NCBI GenBank assembly: GCA_002470465.1
Contig: DKMD01000017.1
Span: 124,001-188,000 of the forward strand
DNA: 64,000 nucleotides
DNA from: Pluralibacter sp. UBA7423
GTDB taxonomy: Bacteria > Pseudomonadota > Gammaproteobacteria > Enterobacterales > Enterobacteriaceae
Direction: 5' to 3'
Shown: piece by piece, positions 10,016-19,236 of the stretch
Position numbering within the stretch: position 1 is the stretch's first letter
How the letters are laid out: each line of letters opens with the position of its first letter
Position numbers and translations under genes: made by a program
The notes under the pieces: model-generated
The model's database searches: none
What the model saw: the letters and a program-made list of their open reading frames with translations, nothing else
Told to the model about the DNA's origin: nothing

Positions 10016-11071
10016 ATGAACGATTTTGACCAACAGAATACGAATGATAAGGTCCCCGGAATGCGGTTCGTTCGCCGTATGTATCTGATGCGCATTTTGG
10101 GTACATTTCTCTGTTTTTTCCCCATTCTTTCCACTCTCGATGAACTCGATCGTGCGCTCTGGCTGCGTGTGCTGCTGACCGTGAATGCTTTCGTCTGGCC
10201 GACGCTGGCTTATCTGCGCGCCCGCAATGCGCGCGTGCCGCTGGTGGCTGAACATCAGAATCTGCTTATCGAGGCCGGCGCGGGCGGATTCTGGATAGCC
10301 ATGATGGCGCTTAACCCTCTGCCTTCCGTAGTGATTGCCACGATCCTCCTCGCCGATCGCATGGCGGCGGGAGGCGTGGTGCTGATGCGTAAAGCCGCAG
10401 TGATAATGCTCAGCGTTTTCGCCGTTACCTGGCTCTGCACTGGAATGGACATTCGCCCTGACGTATCGCCGCGAACGATGTTTGCCACGCTGCCGCTGAT
10501 CGCCATTTATCTGCTGGCGCTGTGCACATTAACGGACATTCTGGCGGCTAAGCTCAGACAAAAAAGCCAGGAGCTGGAGCGGATTGCGATGAAGGACCCA
10601 CTGCTGGACATTGCCAACCGTCGCCTGCTGGAGAAACGTATCGCCTGGGAGCTGAGCCGCCTGCAAAATGCCTGCGGCGATTCGGCGCTGGTGTTTATCG
10701 ATCTGGATAACTTTAAGGACGTAAACGATCGTTATGGTCATAAAGTGGGTGACGCGATGCTCCAGACGGTATCGCAGATTTTACACGTTGCCACCCGCAG
10801 CACCGACACGCCGGCCCGGCTTGGCGGCGATGAATTTGTGGTTTTGCTCCCTGATACCTCGCAGGAAGAGGCCGTCATGATTGCCCACCGCATTATGGAA
10901 GCGACCGCCGTCATTACCGTGCTGCCGGACAGCAAGCTACCGCTGACGTTGAGCATCGGTGTGGCCTGCGCGCGGCCGGATATGGAGGACGTCGATGCCT
11001 GGCTGAAAGCCGCCGATGACGCCCTTTATGAAGCAAAAAGGCGTGGGAAGAATCAAATCTTCGCTCACTGA
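10016..11071 (+). CDS. MASE2-type membrane diguanylate cyclase
   Basis: About 352 residues. The N-terminal half resembles the MASE2 membrane sensor of E. coli DgcC (AdrA): FVRRMYLMRILG, then several hydrophobic helices and an AGGVVLM segment. The C-terminal GGDEF domain has RLGGDEF, metal site FIDLDNF and an intact RSTD I-site, so product-inhibited c-di-GMP synthesis is expected. The ATG at 10016 (MNDFDQQN) is preferred over an in-frame GTG at 9956; neither has a strong ribosome site. Not in this place in E. coli. Confidence 0.88.
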   Translation: MNDFDQQNTNDKVPGMRFVRRMYLMRILGTFLCFFPILSTLDELDRALWLRVLLTVNAFVWPTLAYLRARNARVPLVAEHQNLLIEAGAGGFWIAMMALNPLPSVVIATILLADRMAAGGVVLMRKAAVIMLSVFAVTWLCTGMDIRPDVSPRTMFATLPLIAIYLLALCTLTDILAAKLRQKSQELERIAMKDPLLDIANRRLLEKRIAWELSRLQNACGDSALVFIDLDNFKDVNDRYGHKVGDAMLQTVSQILHVATRSTDTPARLGGDEFVVLLPDTSQEEAVMIAHRIMEATAVITVLPDSKLPLTLSIGVACARPDMEDVDAWLKAADDALYEAKRRGKNQIFAH

Positions 11072-11138
11072 TTTTCCGTTCCCGTAAAAACGATTCAATC
11101 CAGGCTAAGCTGTTAATACTTCTGCATGAGGAGAGATG

Positions 11139-12119
11139 ATGAAGAGTCCAGATATCCCGGCAAATGAAGTCCAGCGCCTGACCTCTCTGCGGGAGTCTGG
11201 CATTCTCAATACGGGTGAACCGGCTCGTTTCGATCGCCTGACGCGCCTTGCCCGTCACCTTTTCAACGTGCCGATGGCGATGGTGAGCCTGGTGGATGCC
11301 GAATCGCTGGTGTTTAAGTCCTGTGACGGGCTGTGCTATGCCACATTGCCGCGTCAGCTCTCTTTTTGCGGCCACGTTATTCTCAGCGACAACCCGCTTA
11401 TTGTGCCCGATGCAATGCAGGATTCGCGCTTCAGCGATAACCCTCTGGTGACCGGCGACCCGCATATCCGCTTTTACGCTGGCCATCCGCTGAGACTGCC
11501 TGACGGAGCCATGGTTGGGGCGTTCTGCTTACTCGGCCATGACGCACGTTCGTTTAGCAGCGAAGAACAGGCGCTGCTGCACGATCTGGCGGCGATTGTG
11601 GAAGATGAATTTAAGGCGATAAGCGAAGCCACCACCGATTCCCTGACCGGGTTATTCAACCGTCGTGGCTTCGAGCATCTGGCGAACTTCGCCATTGCCT
11701 CCGCTGAACGTCGCGCTGAACCGCTGACGCTCGGCTGGCTCGACCTCGACAAATTCAAACAGATTAACGATCGCTATGGTCATGCTGAAGGCGATTGTGC
11801 GCTGAGGGAAATGGCGAGGCTGCTGACTAAAGCGTTTCGTAATACCGATTTGCTGGTCCGCCATGGTGGCGACGAATTTGGGATTTTGTTTTCCGATACG
11901 GACGAAAGCGGGGCATGGATCGCGATGCAGCACCTGACTGAAGAGGCCAATGCGTTCAACCAGACGTCCGGCAAACCCTGGGCGCTGGCGTTTTCCTGGG
12001 GAGTGAGTGAAGTCAACCATGATGATGTTCGCGACGTATCAGGCCTGCTGCGCACGGCGGACAAACGCATGTACGCCATGAAGCAGCAGCATGAAGCCGA
12101 CTTGCCGATGAATAAGTAA
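11139..12119 (+). CDS. GAF-GGDEF diguanylate cyclase, soluble
   Basis: About 326 residues with no membrane segment. The N-terminal GAF domain (about residues 20-155) contains several cysteines (SCDGLCYATLPRQLSFCGH), which could sense redox or bind a cofactor. The C-terminal GGDEF domain has RHGGDEF, metal site LDLDKF and an RNTD I-site. GAGGAGAG at 11128-11135 favours ATG 11139 over ATG 11136. Third cyclase in a row on the same strand, and the only cytosolic one. Confidence 0.88.
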   Translation: MKSPDIPANEVQRLTSLRESGILNTGEPARFDRLTRLARHLFNVPMAMVSLVDAESLVFKSCDGLCYATLPRQLSFCGHVILSDNPLIVPDAMQDSRFSDNPLVTGDPHIRFYAGHPLRLPDGAMVGAFCLLGHDARSFSSEEQALLHDLAAIVEDEFKAISEATTDSLTGLFNRRGFEHLANFAIASAERRAEPLTLGWLDLDKFKQINDRYGHAEGDCALREMARLLTKAFRNTDLLVRHGGDEFGILFSDTDESGAWIAMQHLTEEANAFNQTSGKPWALAFSWGVSEVNHDDVRDVSGLLRTADKRMYAMKQQHEADLPMNK

Positions 12120-12189
12120 TCCCTCTGGCTGAAACGTTGTGTTATCAAACTGTTAAGTAGATAGTGAGGGGTCTTCATAAGGAGCCCTC

Positions 12190-12717
12190 ATGACCTCGTC
12201 CATTCGTCTGATTTCCCTTTCACAATCTGATATTTTACAGCGCCTTCCTGAACTGACCGGGATGCTTGTCGATAGCGTTATCGGCGGGGCCTCCGTCAGC
12301 TTTATGCTGCCGTTCCATCCCGATAAAGCCGTGGCCTTCTGGCAGAAGGTTGCGCAAAGCGTTGCCGCCGGTGAACGCACGGTTCTTGCCGCTGAACAGG
12401 CTGATGGCACTTTGGTAGGGACGGTGCAGCTGATCACCGATCTGCCTGAAAATCAACCCCATCGGGCCGAAGTGGCAAAGCTGTTGGTCCACTCTCGCGG
12501 TCGTCGGCAGGGCATTGCCCGTAAGCTGATGGCTGAGCTGGAAGCTGAAGCAAAGCGGCAGGGGAAAACGGTGCTTGTGCTGGATACTTCAACCGGCAGC
12601 GGCGCGGAGCATTTCTATCAACAGTGCGGCTGGCAAAAGGCCGGGGAAATCCCACGCTATGCGCTGATGCCGGAAGGGGAACTCACCGCGACCTCGGTGT
12701 TTTACAAATTTGTTTAA
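12190..12717 (+). CDS. GNAT family N-acetyltransferase
   Basis: Cytoplasmic protein of 175 residues with a GNAT fold. The acetyl-CoA loop is in HSRGRRQGIARKLM (about residues 102-116), followed by LVLDTSTGSGAEHFYQQCGW. The substrate cannot be read from the sequence. AAGGAG lies upstream of the ATG. It sits alone between the cyclases and uxaB. Confidence 0.85.
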   Translation: MTSSIRLISLSQSDILQRLPELTGMLVDSVIGGASVSFMLPFHPDKAVAFWQKVAQSVAAGERTVLAAEQADGTLVGTVQLITDLPENQPHRAEVAKLLVHSRGRRQGIARKLMAELEAEAKRQGKTVLVLDTSTGSGAEHFYQQCGWQKAGEIPRYALMPEGELTATSVFYKFV

Positions 12718-12780
12718 ACCGCGCAGAAAAGCTGCCGCCCTTTGATCAAAACAGGGTTTCCTGGTTTTAAAGTCTGCTAA

Positions 12781-12797
12781 GTTATTGGACCAATAAC
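12781..12797. promoter_or_regulatory. Perfect palindrome, candidate ExuR/UxuR operator of uxaB
   Basis: GTTATTGG-A-CCAATAAC is an exact 8-bp inverted repeat with a one-base centre, 37 bp before the uxaB start. E. coli uxaB is repressed by ExuR, whose operators carry TTGG...CCAA-type palindromes. Confidence 0.7.
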
Positions 12798-12833
12798 GAA
12801 GGCTATATGACCAATCAATAAGGGAAACCCATG

Positions 12834-14285
12834 ATGAAAACCGTTAACCGCCTCGACTTTCCCGGCGCTCAGTACCCTGAACGCATTATTCAGTTTGGCG
12901 AAGGCAACTTTTTACGCGCGTTTGTCGACTGGCAAATTGACCTTCTGAACGAACACACCGATCTCAACGCTGGTGTGACGGTGGTTCGTCCTATCGACAG
13001 CGACTTTCCGCCGTCGCTCAGCACCCAGGATGGCCTCTACACCACCCTTATTCGCGGCCTGAACGAGCAGGGTGAAGCGGTCAGTGAGACAAGACTTATC
13101 CGTTCCGTTAACCGTGAAATCAGCGCTTACCGCGATTACGCCGAATTCCTCAGGCTGGCCCACAACCCGGACATCCGTTTCGTGTTCTCTAACACCACGG
13201 AAGCGGGCATTAGCTATCACGCGGGCGATAAGTTCGATGACGCGCCGGCCGTGAGCTATCCGGCAAAACTGACCCGGCTGCTGTTCGAGCGCTACAGCTA
13301 CTTCAACGGTGCCGCAGATAAAGGCTGGATCATCATTCCGTGTGAACTGATTGATTACAACGGTGAGGCGCTGCGTGAGCTGGTACTGCGCTACGCACAG
13401 GAATGGGCGCTTCCGGCAGAATTTGTGGCATGGCTGAATACCGCTAATGCGTTTTGCTCCACGCTGGTCGACCGTATCGTGACGGGTTATCCGCGAGAAG
13501 AGGCTGCCCAGCTTGAAGCAGAACTGGGTTATAAAGATGCCTTCCTTGATACCGCTGAACATTTCTACTTATTCGTTATTCAGGGACCAAAAACGCTGGC
13601 CAGCGAACTGCGGCTTGATAAATTTCCGCTCAACGTGCTGATTGTTGATGACATCAAACCGTACAAAGAGCGCAAAGTGGCGATTCTGAACGGCGCTCAC
13701 ACGGCGCTGGTGCCGGTCGCTTATCAGGCCGGGCTGGATACCGTCGGTGAGGCGATGAACGATGCGCAAGTGTGCGCGTTTGTTGAAAAAGCGATTTGTC
13801 AGGAAATCATCCCGGTGCTGGATTTACCGCGAGATGAGCTGGCGTCGTTCGCCAGTGCGGTGACGGGGCGTTTCCGCAACCCGTACATTAAGCACCAGCT
13901 TCTGTCGATTGCGCTTAACGGCATGACCAAATTCCGCACCCGTATTTTGCCGCAGCTGCTGGCAGGGCAGGCTACAAACGGAAAACTCCCCCCACGCCTG
14001 ACCTTTGCGCTTGCGGCGCTGATTGCGTTTTACCGGGCTGAACGTAACGGTGAGGGCTATCCCGTTCAGGATGACGCCTACTGGATCGAGCGCTATCAAC
14101 AGCTCTGGATGCTACACCGTGATAAGCAAATCAGCACCGCATCGCTGGTTGAGTCGGTACTGGCGGTGAAAGAGCACTGGGAGGAGAATCTGACGCAGGT
14201 ACCAGGGCTGGTGCAACAGGTCACCCACGATCTGGATGCAATCCTCACGCAGGGTATGCGGGAAGCCGTTAAGCCGCTTTGTTGA
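12834..14285 (+). CDS. uxaB: Altronate oxidoreductase (UxaB)
   Basis: NAD-dependent tagaturonate reductase/altronate dehydrogenase of galacturonate breakdown, 483 residues, cytoplasmic. It follows E. coli UxaB almost residue for residue: [17 protein letters not shown] start, [21 protein letters not shown], end REAVKPLC. Mannitol-dehydrogenase long-chain family. ATG 12834 is preferred; an adjacent ATG at 12831 is also possible. A short hairpin terminator and the Ter site follow. Confidence 0.95.
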   Translation: MKTVNRLDFPGAQYPERIIQFGEGNFLRAFVDWQIDLLNEHTDLNAGVTVVRPIDSDFPPSLSTQDGLYTTLIRGLNEQGEAVSETRLIRSVNREISAYRDYAEFLRLAHNPDIRFVFSNTTEAGISYHAGDKFDDAPAVSYPAKLTRLLFERYSYFNGAADKGWIIIPCELIDYNGEALRELVLRYAQEWALPAEFVAWLNTANAFCSTLVDRIVTGYPREEAAQLEAELGYKDAFLDTAEHFYLFVIQGPKTLASELRLDKFPLNVLIVDDIKPYKERKVAILNGAHTALVPVAYQAGLDTVGEAMNDAQVCAFVEKAICQEIIPVLDLPRDELASFASAVTGRFRNPYIKHQLLSIALNGMTKFRTRILPQLLAGQATNGKLPPRLTFALAALIAFYRAERNGEGYPVQDDAYWIERYQQLWMLHRDKQISTASLVESVLAVKEHWEENLTQVPGLVQQVTHDLDAILTQGMREAVKPLC

Positions 14286-14291
14286 TAACAC

Positions 14292-14315
14292 ACCCGGCCA
14301 TCGTGCCGGGTTTAA
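14292..14315 (+). terminator. Terminator-like hairpin after uxaB
   Basis: ACCCGGC (14292-14298) pairs with GCCGGGT (14305-14311) across a 6-nt loop and is followed by TTTAAAA. Seven base pairs of high GC suit an intrinsic terminator for uxaB, with a short U-run. Confidence 0.6.
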
Positions 14316-14323
14316 AACAGAAC

Positions 14324-14346
14324 TAATTAGTTACAACATACATTTT
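14324..14346 (-). other. Tus-binding replication terminator (TerC-like)
   Basis: The minus strand carries GTATGTTGTAACTAA (14341-14327). It contains the conserved Ter core ATGTTGTAACTAA and the invariant G at position 6. It lies about 40 bp beyond the uxaB stop, the location of E. coli TerC. The orientation puts the non-permissive face towards higher coordinates, so it should stop forks coming from the dif side. The rest of the 14286-14619 gap is AT-rich, with no gene seen. Confidence 0.87.
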
Positions 14347-14619
14347 GTTTGCTTTACTATTACTCATCAAACTCCTCTGCAAATATTCGTCTGGAAGGGC
14401 GTCATGAGCCGAATCTGCATTTTATTTGGCTCAGCCTGAAAAACGAATCTGATAGCGAGTATTACGCCCACGGCCTGGCGGTTTTTCGAGTAGCCCCTGT
14501 TCCGGTAGAAAGTAAAAATTTATCTTGTTATTAAAATGTAGCGAAATGTCGATATAAACTTGAAAGAGTGATTTGGATCACGTTAAAGTAACGCGCTTCC
14601 TTTTTGCAGAACCTCACTC

Positions 14620-15534
14620 ATGATCCTCAGACCTCAAGAACACTGGCTGTCACGCATCTTCGTCTGGCATGGCTCGGTGCTATCGAAAATTTTCTCACGC
14701 CTGCTGCTGAATTTCCTGCTTTCCGTGGCCGTTATTGCCATGCTGCCGTGGTATACCTCGCTTGGCGTGAAGCTGACCGTCGCACCGTTCAGTATTCTTG
14801 GTGTGGCAATTGCCATTTTTCTCGGCTTTCGCAATAACGCCTGCTACGCACGCTACGTCGAGGCCCGTTTGCTGTGGGGGCAACTGATGATCGCCTCGCG
14901 CTCATTGTTGCGTGAAGTGAAAAATACGCTGCCGGATAATACAGACTGCGGACCGTTTGTCAGGCTGCAGGTTGCTTTCGTGCATTCGCTACGTATGCAG
15001 CTCCGGCGTTTACCGCAGGAACAGACGCTGGCGAAATACCTGACGGACGAGCAGCTCGCGCAAGTTGTGGCGGTACAGTCACCCGCGAACCACATTCTTT
15101 TGTTGATGGGAAACTGGCTGGCGGAATACCGTCAGAAGGGCGCGCTGTCGGATATTCTTTTCCATAGCCTCAACAACCGCCTGAACGATATGTCAGTCGT
15201 GCTGGCGGGCTGTGAGCGTATTGCGAACACGCCCGTACCGTTCGCCTATTCGTTAATTCTGCACCGTACCGTGTATCTGTTCTGCATCATGCTGCCGTTT
15301 GCGCTGGTGAGTGACCTCCACTACATGACACCGTTTGTTTCGATGCTAATTTCTTACACCTTTATCGCGCTGGACGTTCTGGCAGAAGAACTTGAAGAAC
15401 CGTTCGGCGTGGAAAATAATGATCTGCCGCTGGATGCCATCAGCAACACCATAGAAATCGATCTGCTGCAGATGAACAACGAAACCCATATTCCGGCGAA
15501 AATCCTTCCCGACAAATGCTATCAGCTGACTTAA
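14620..15534 (+). CDS. yneE: YneE, bestrophin-family membrane protein
   Basis: 304-residue inner-membrane protein homologous to E. coli YneE and of the same length. The bestrophin-like family includes bacterial anion-channel-like pentamers. Hydrophobic helices lie near residues 20-45 and 55-70, with a second pair after residue 200. Conserved GFRNNACYARYVEAR and LAEELEEPFGVENNDLPLD flank the pore and cytosolic parts. Nine bases from the following acetyltransferase, so probably one operon. The transported ion is not established. Confidence 0.92.
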   Translation: MILRPQEHWLSRIFVWHGSVLSKIFSRLLLNFLLSVAVIAMLPWYTSLGVKLTVAPFSILGVAIAIFLGFRNNACYARYVEARLLWGQLMIASRSLLREVKNTLPDNTDCGPFVRLQVAFVHSLRMQLRRLPQEQTLAKYLTDEQLAQVVAVQSPANHILLLMGNWLAEYRQKGALSDILFHSLNNRLNDMSVVLAGCERIANTPVPFAYSLILHRTVYLFCIMLPFALVSDLHYMTPFVSMLISYTFIALDVLAEELEEPFGVENNDLPLDAISNTIEIDLLQMNNETHIPAKILPDKCYQLT

Positions 15535-15543
15535 GGACTTCCG

Positions 15544-15984
15544 ATGGACGTTGTGATTCGCGAAATTCAGGCCGCAGATAAAGCTCAGTGGCGCACGCTG
15601 TGGAACGGCTATAACCAGTTTTATGCGTCAACCGTCAGCGAAGCGATCACCGAAAAAACCTGGCAGCGCATACTGGATGAACGTTCATCCATTTATGGCC
15701 GGGTTGCGGTAGTGAACGGGGACGTGCAGGGCTTTGCCCATATTGTGCTGCATGAAGGAACGTGGGTCATCGCCCCCATTTGCTATCTTGAGGACCTGTT
15801 TGTTGCTCCTGAAACGCGCGGCCGCGGTCTTGCACGAAAGCTGATTCAGTCTTTGGTTGATGAAGGTAAAGCGGAGGGTTGGTCACGGCTGTACTGGCAC
15901 ACGCGGGAAAGTAACCCTGCCAGAAAGCTGTATGACCAGTTTACCGACGTTGAGGATTTTGTGCTTTATCGGATGAATCTATAG
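15544..15984 (+). CDS. GNAT family N-acetyltransferase
   Basis: 146 residues. Acetyl-CoA binding motif ETRGRGLARKLIQSL (about residues 93-107), followed by LYWHTRESNPARKLYDQF, typical of small-molecule or amine GNAT enzymes. No substrate can be assigned. Starts nine bases after yneE, with AAGGAC upstream, so likely co-transcribed. Confidence 0.85.
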   Translation: MDVVIREIQAADKAQWRTLWNGYNQFYASTVSEAITEKTWQRILDERSSIYGRVAVVNGDVQGFAHIVLHEGTWVIAPICYLEDLFVAPETRGRGLARKLIQSLVDEGKAEGWSRLYWHTRESNPARKLYDQFTDVEDFVLYRMNL

Positions 15985-16052
15985 CCGTAGCCTTTAAGAA
16001 ATCATTAAGATTTTCACTGTGTAATGGTCAACGGGCCATCAGGAGAATCATC

Positions 16053-16151
16053 ATGGAAAAGAAAATAGAGACCGTCGTAAACATCATTATTTTTGTTTCC
16101 CTGTTTGCGACGGCCTGGGACCTCTCGTTAGTACGCGACTTTAGCTGGTAA
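16053..16151 (+). CDS. Candidate 32-residue single-pass membrane protein
   Basis: Short ORF starting [17 protein letters not shown] and ending DFSW. A charged N-terminus is followed by one hydrophobic helix of about 16-18 residues (9-25) and an aromatic tail, the usual design of small enterobacterial membrane proteins. AGGAGA at 16041-16046 lies six bases before the ATG, which is strong support for translation. The last 11 bases overlap the 3' end of tam on the other strand. I do not recognise it as a named protein. Confidence 0.6.
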   Translation: MEKKIETVVNIIIFVSLFATAWDLSLVRDFSW

Positions 16152-16902
16152 CCCGTCTTGCAATGATAAACAGGCGCGGGAACGCCAGCAGGATCTGACC
16201 GTTTTGTTGACGAGGATAGTGCTCTTCCAGCAGTTGCAGATAGCGCTTCAGAAACGCCTGCTGGCTGACGTTGTCCAGATCCTGCAAATAAGGCCGCAGT
16301 CCGGTTGCGCTCAGCCAGTCAATAATTGCCTGATGCGACGCCATCGGATGGAAATAGGTCGTTCGCCAGATATCCACCTCACAGCCGTTACTGCTCAGTA
16401 AATCGTAATACGTCTGCACACTCTCAAGCGGAACCCTGCCGCGCGCCGGATGCCCCAGCTCGCTTGCCGTCTGCCGCATCAATGCGTGCGATGGCTCCTG
16501 CCAGTTATCCGGCATTTGCACCGCCAGAACACCTTCATCACCGAGCAAAGTGGTCAGGTGCGGGAACAGCGTTGAATGATCGCTCAGCCATTGCAGCGAG
16601 GCGTTGGCGTAAAGGACATCCAGAGGCTGCTCTGGCCGCCACTGATTGATATCGGCGTTGACGAACTGGCAGTCCGGGAGTGCCTTTTGCGCTTTTTCCA
16701 GCATCGCCGGAGAGTTATCCACGCCGGTTATCACTGCTTCTGGCCAGGCTGCACGCAGCAATTCCGTGCTGTTACCCGGGCCGCAGCCCAAATCCGCCAC
16801 ATATTTTGCCGCGGGTTTAGCAATGCGGGCGAGTAGCTCTGCCGCCGGGCGGGTACGTTCAGATGCAAACTGCAAATACAGAGAGGGATTCCAGTCGGCC
16901 AT
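16141..16902 (-). CDS. tam: Trans-aconitate 2-methyltransferase (Tam)
   Basis: Cytoplasmic SAM-dependent methyltransferase, 253 residues. It esterifies trans-aconitate, a spontaneous by-product of citrate-cycle aconitate that inhibits aconitase. SAM-binding motif [11 protein letters not shown] near residue 36, and [10 protein letters not shown]. Matches E. coli Tam from [10 protein letters not shown] onward. That start (16902) has GAGGAACG upstream, so a longer reading frame to 16935 is not used. Next to yneE as in E. coli. Confidence 0.94.
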   Translation of the reverse strand: MADWNPSLYLQFASERTRPAAELLARIAKPAAKYVADLGCGPGNSTELLRAAWPEAVITGVDNSPAMLEKAQKALPDCQFVNADINQWRPEQPLDVLYANASLQWLSDHSTLFPHLTTLLGDEGVLAVQMPDNWQEPSHALMRQTASELGHPARGRVPLESVQTYYDLLSSNGCEVDIWRTTYFHPMASHQAIIDWLSATGLRPYLQDLDNVSQQAFLKRYLQLLEEHYPRQQNGQILLAFPRLFIIARRVTS

Positions 16903-16974
16903 TTTCGTTCCTCGAGGCTTGTTGAGACGAAGCAAATCTTAGACCAGCGATGCTTTAAGATAGCCACAAAGTTT

Positions 16975-17060
16975 GCAGCACGCCGAAAGAATTCTGACCA
17001 TTCAGGCGAAAAAACCTGAATCACCCTGTACGTCGACTGAGATCGGGCAAGGCGTGCTGC
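16975..17060. other. Nested inverted repeats between tam and the acyltransferase
   Basis: Outer arms GCAGCACGCC (16975-16984) and GGCGTGCTGC (17051-17060) enclose an inner hairpin ATTCAGG (17000-17006)/CCTGAAT (17015-17021). The 86-bp element could fold as a structured RNA or cruciform. Function unknown. Confidence 0.45.
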
Positions 17061-17125
17061 TTCGTCATTATCCGTTAATAAATGCGCAATAGAGTGGCTG
17101 TATTTGTTACCGGAGTGACCCGTTC

Positions 17126-17740
17126 ATGAAAACCGTAAAACTGGCAGAAGCGTCTATCGACAGCAGCGTGCGTCTGCGTGAGTGCCGCATTGGCCAGCAG
17201 TGCGAAGTACTGGCGCACAGCGTAATGGAATATGCATCGTTGGGAGATTTTTCGTACGTCGGGGAATATTGCACGATTGCCGATGCGCAGATTGGTCGGT
17301 TTGTGGCGATCGCCAACCAGGTGCGTATTGGCGCGCCTAATCATCCGATGCAGCGAGCTTCACAGCACCGTATTACATACTGTCCGGAATACTATTCTCC
17401 GGATGCCACGCGCGACCATGATTTCTTCGCGGCACGCCGACAGGACACGGTCGTGATTGGCCACGACGTCTGACTCGGTCATGGGGTCATTGTCCTGCCG
17501 GGCGTCACAGTGGGTGAGGGTGCCGTACTTGCGGCGGGAGCCGTAGTAACGAAAGACGTTGCGCCTTACAGCATTGTCGGAGGCGTCCCGGCTAAAGTGC
17601 TGCGCATGCGTTTTTCTGAAGAGATCGCTAAGGAGCTGCAGCGTATCGCCTGGTGGGACTGGCCGCTGGAGACAATTATCGGACGACTGAGTGATTTTCA
17701 GCAGGATGACGTTTCGCGGTTTTGTGAGAAATATCGCTGA
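17126..17740 (+). pseudogene. Hexapeptide-repeat acyltransferase interrupted by one in-frame TGA
   Basis: Left-handed beta-helix acetyltransferase of the DapH/LpxA-like group that includes transferases linked to phosphonate and xenobiotic acylation. The reading frame is open to IGHDV, then a TGA (17471-17473) stands where relatives have tryptophan (DVWLGHGV). It continues in the same frame through [18 protein letters not shown] and [12 protein letters not shown] to 17740. A single TGG-to-TGA change explains it. The N-terminal 115 residues alone lack the C-terminal coils and would not be active. A fresh mutation or a sequencing error are both possible. Confidence 0.82.
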
Positions 17741-17793
17741 GCGTCAAACAGAAGCGACGGTGAGCCGCAAAACGACTCACCGGTGTGCAGGCC

Positions 17794-19068
17794 TTAGCCT
17801 GGATAGATACCGCGATCTTTACGCGCCAGCAGAATACGCTCACAGGCCACGATATATGCGGCGGTACGCAGGGAGCAGGACTTTTCCGCCGCTTTTTCCC
17901 AAACGTGAACCATGGCATCGGTCATGATTTTGTCCATGCGCTCGTTGATCTCTTCTTCACTCCAGAAGAAGCTCGCCATGTCCTGAACCCATTCGAAGTA
18001 GCTGACGGTGACGCCGCCGGCGTTACAAACCACGTCCGGTACGACGATAATGCCGCGGCTGGCCAGTACGTCGTCGGCATCCGGGTAGGTCGGGCCGTTT
18101 GCGCCTTCGAGGATAAGCTTACATTTCAGTACTTCGGCACGGTGGCGGGTGATCTGACCCTCCAGCGCGGCCGGAATCAAGATATCCATATCCACATCCC
18201 AGAAAGCTTCGCTGGCGATGGTGTCCGCGCCCGGGAATCCGGCGATTTGTTTATGCTCAATCTGCCAGGCGGTGAGGGCGTTCATGTCAATACCCGTCGC
18301 GTTGAACAGCGTCGCGGTATGGTCCTGAATAGCCACCACGCGAGCACCGGATGCGGCGAACAGACGTGCGGCTTCGCTGCCGACGTTACCGAAACCTTGC
18401 ACTGCCACGCGAGCGCCTTCTACCGGAATATTGGCACGACGCGCCACTTCACGACCGCTGATCCATACGCCACGGCCGGTGGCTTTTTCACGTCCCAGCG
18501 AGCCGCCGAGGTGAATCGGTTTGCCCGTTACAACGCCGGTAATGGTGGTGCCGTGGTTCATGGAATAGGTATCCATCATCCACGCCATAACCTTGCCGTT
18601 GGTGCCGACGTCCGGCGCAGGAATATCTTTTTGCGGCCCAATAATGATGCCGATTTCGCTGGTATAGCGGCGGGTCAGACGCTCCAGTTCACCTTCAGAG
18701 AGCTTGAACGGGTCGACGCGAATACCGCCCTTTGCGCCGCCGTAGGGCAGGTTCAGCGCCGCACATTTAATGGTCATCCAGGCAGAGAGCGCCATTACTT
18801 CGTTCAGATCCACATCCGGGTGGTAGCGAACACCGCCTTTGCCCGGGCCGCGGGAGAGGTTGTGCTGCACGCGATAACCTTCAAAGTGACGGATGGTGCC
18901 ATCGTCCATCTGAACAGGAATATCCACAATCAGGGCGCGCTTCGGATGACGAAGCGTATCAACCCAGCGGGAAAGTTCGCCGAGGTGAGGGGCAACGCGC
19001 TCGATTTGTTGCAGGTAGGTATTCCAGGCAGATGTGTTGCTATCTGAAGCGTAAGATAACTTATCCAT
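17794..19068 (-). CDS. Glu/Leu/Phe/Val dehydrogenase (glutamate dehydrogenase type)
   Basis: 424-residue cytoplasmic oxidative deaminase, probably NAD-linked glutamate dehydrogenase. The substrate lysine lies in [13 protein letters not shown], and the Rossmann loop reads [17 protein letters not shown]. The length and spacing differ from E. coli GdhA (447 residues), and it belongs to the shorter catabolic-type branch. Stand-alone gene with a long promoter region carrying a 17-bp palindrome. Whether it prefers glutamate over branched amino acids cannot be read here. Confidence 0.88.
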   Translation of the reverse strand: MDKLSYASDSNTSAWNTYLQQIERVAPHLGELSRWVDTLRHPKRALIVDIPVQMDDGTIRHFEGYRVQHNLSRGPGKGGVRYHPDVDLNEVMALSAWMTIKCAALNLPYGGAKGGIRVDPFKLSEGELERLTRRYTSEIGIIIGPQKDIPAPDVGTNGKVMAWMMDTYSMNHGTTITGVVTGKPIHLGGSLGREKATGRGVWISGREVARRANIPVEGARVAVQGFGNVGSEAARLFAASGARVVAIQDHTATLFNATGIDMNALTAWQIEHKQIAGFPGADTIASEAFWDVDMDILIPAALEGQITRHRAEVLKCKLILEGANGPTYPDADDVLASRGIIVVPDVVCNAGGVTVSYFEWVQDMASFFWSEEEINERMDKIMTDAMVHVWEKAAEKSCSLRTAAYIVACERILLARKDRGIYPG

Positions 19069-19123
19069 GATGAACCTTAGTTTTGTAAGTAATATGTTCT
19101 TAATTAGCCGTGGAGCATAGTGT

Positions 19124-19140
19124 TACTCACTATGTGAGTA
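19124..19140. promoter_or_regulatory. Palindromic operator upstream of the glutamate dehydrogenase
   Basis: TACTCAC-TAT-GTGAGTA, a perfect 7-bp inverted repeat with a 3-bp centre, 56 bp upstream of the start codon. The size fits a dimeric repressor or activator. Regulator unknown. Confidence 0.55.
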
Positions 19141-19236
19141 TAAATTTAACACTTTTTTAAAATTTAGCATCAGGCGAAACGCGGAAATGAGAGGGAGTGG
19201 AATTAATTTTTGACAGAGGAATTGAATAGTTATCCA

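Noticed and set aside
17471..17473. TGA as selenocysteine codon in the acyltransferase
   Set aside because: No SECIS-like hairpin is evident right after the TGA, and relatives have tryptophan here. A nonsense mutation is simpler.
17785..19047. 420-codon plus-strand frame opposite the glutamate dehydrogenase
   Set aside because: No recognisable domain. The minus-strand frame has all the dehydrogenase motifs.
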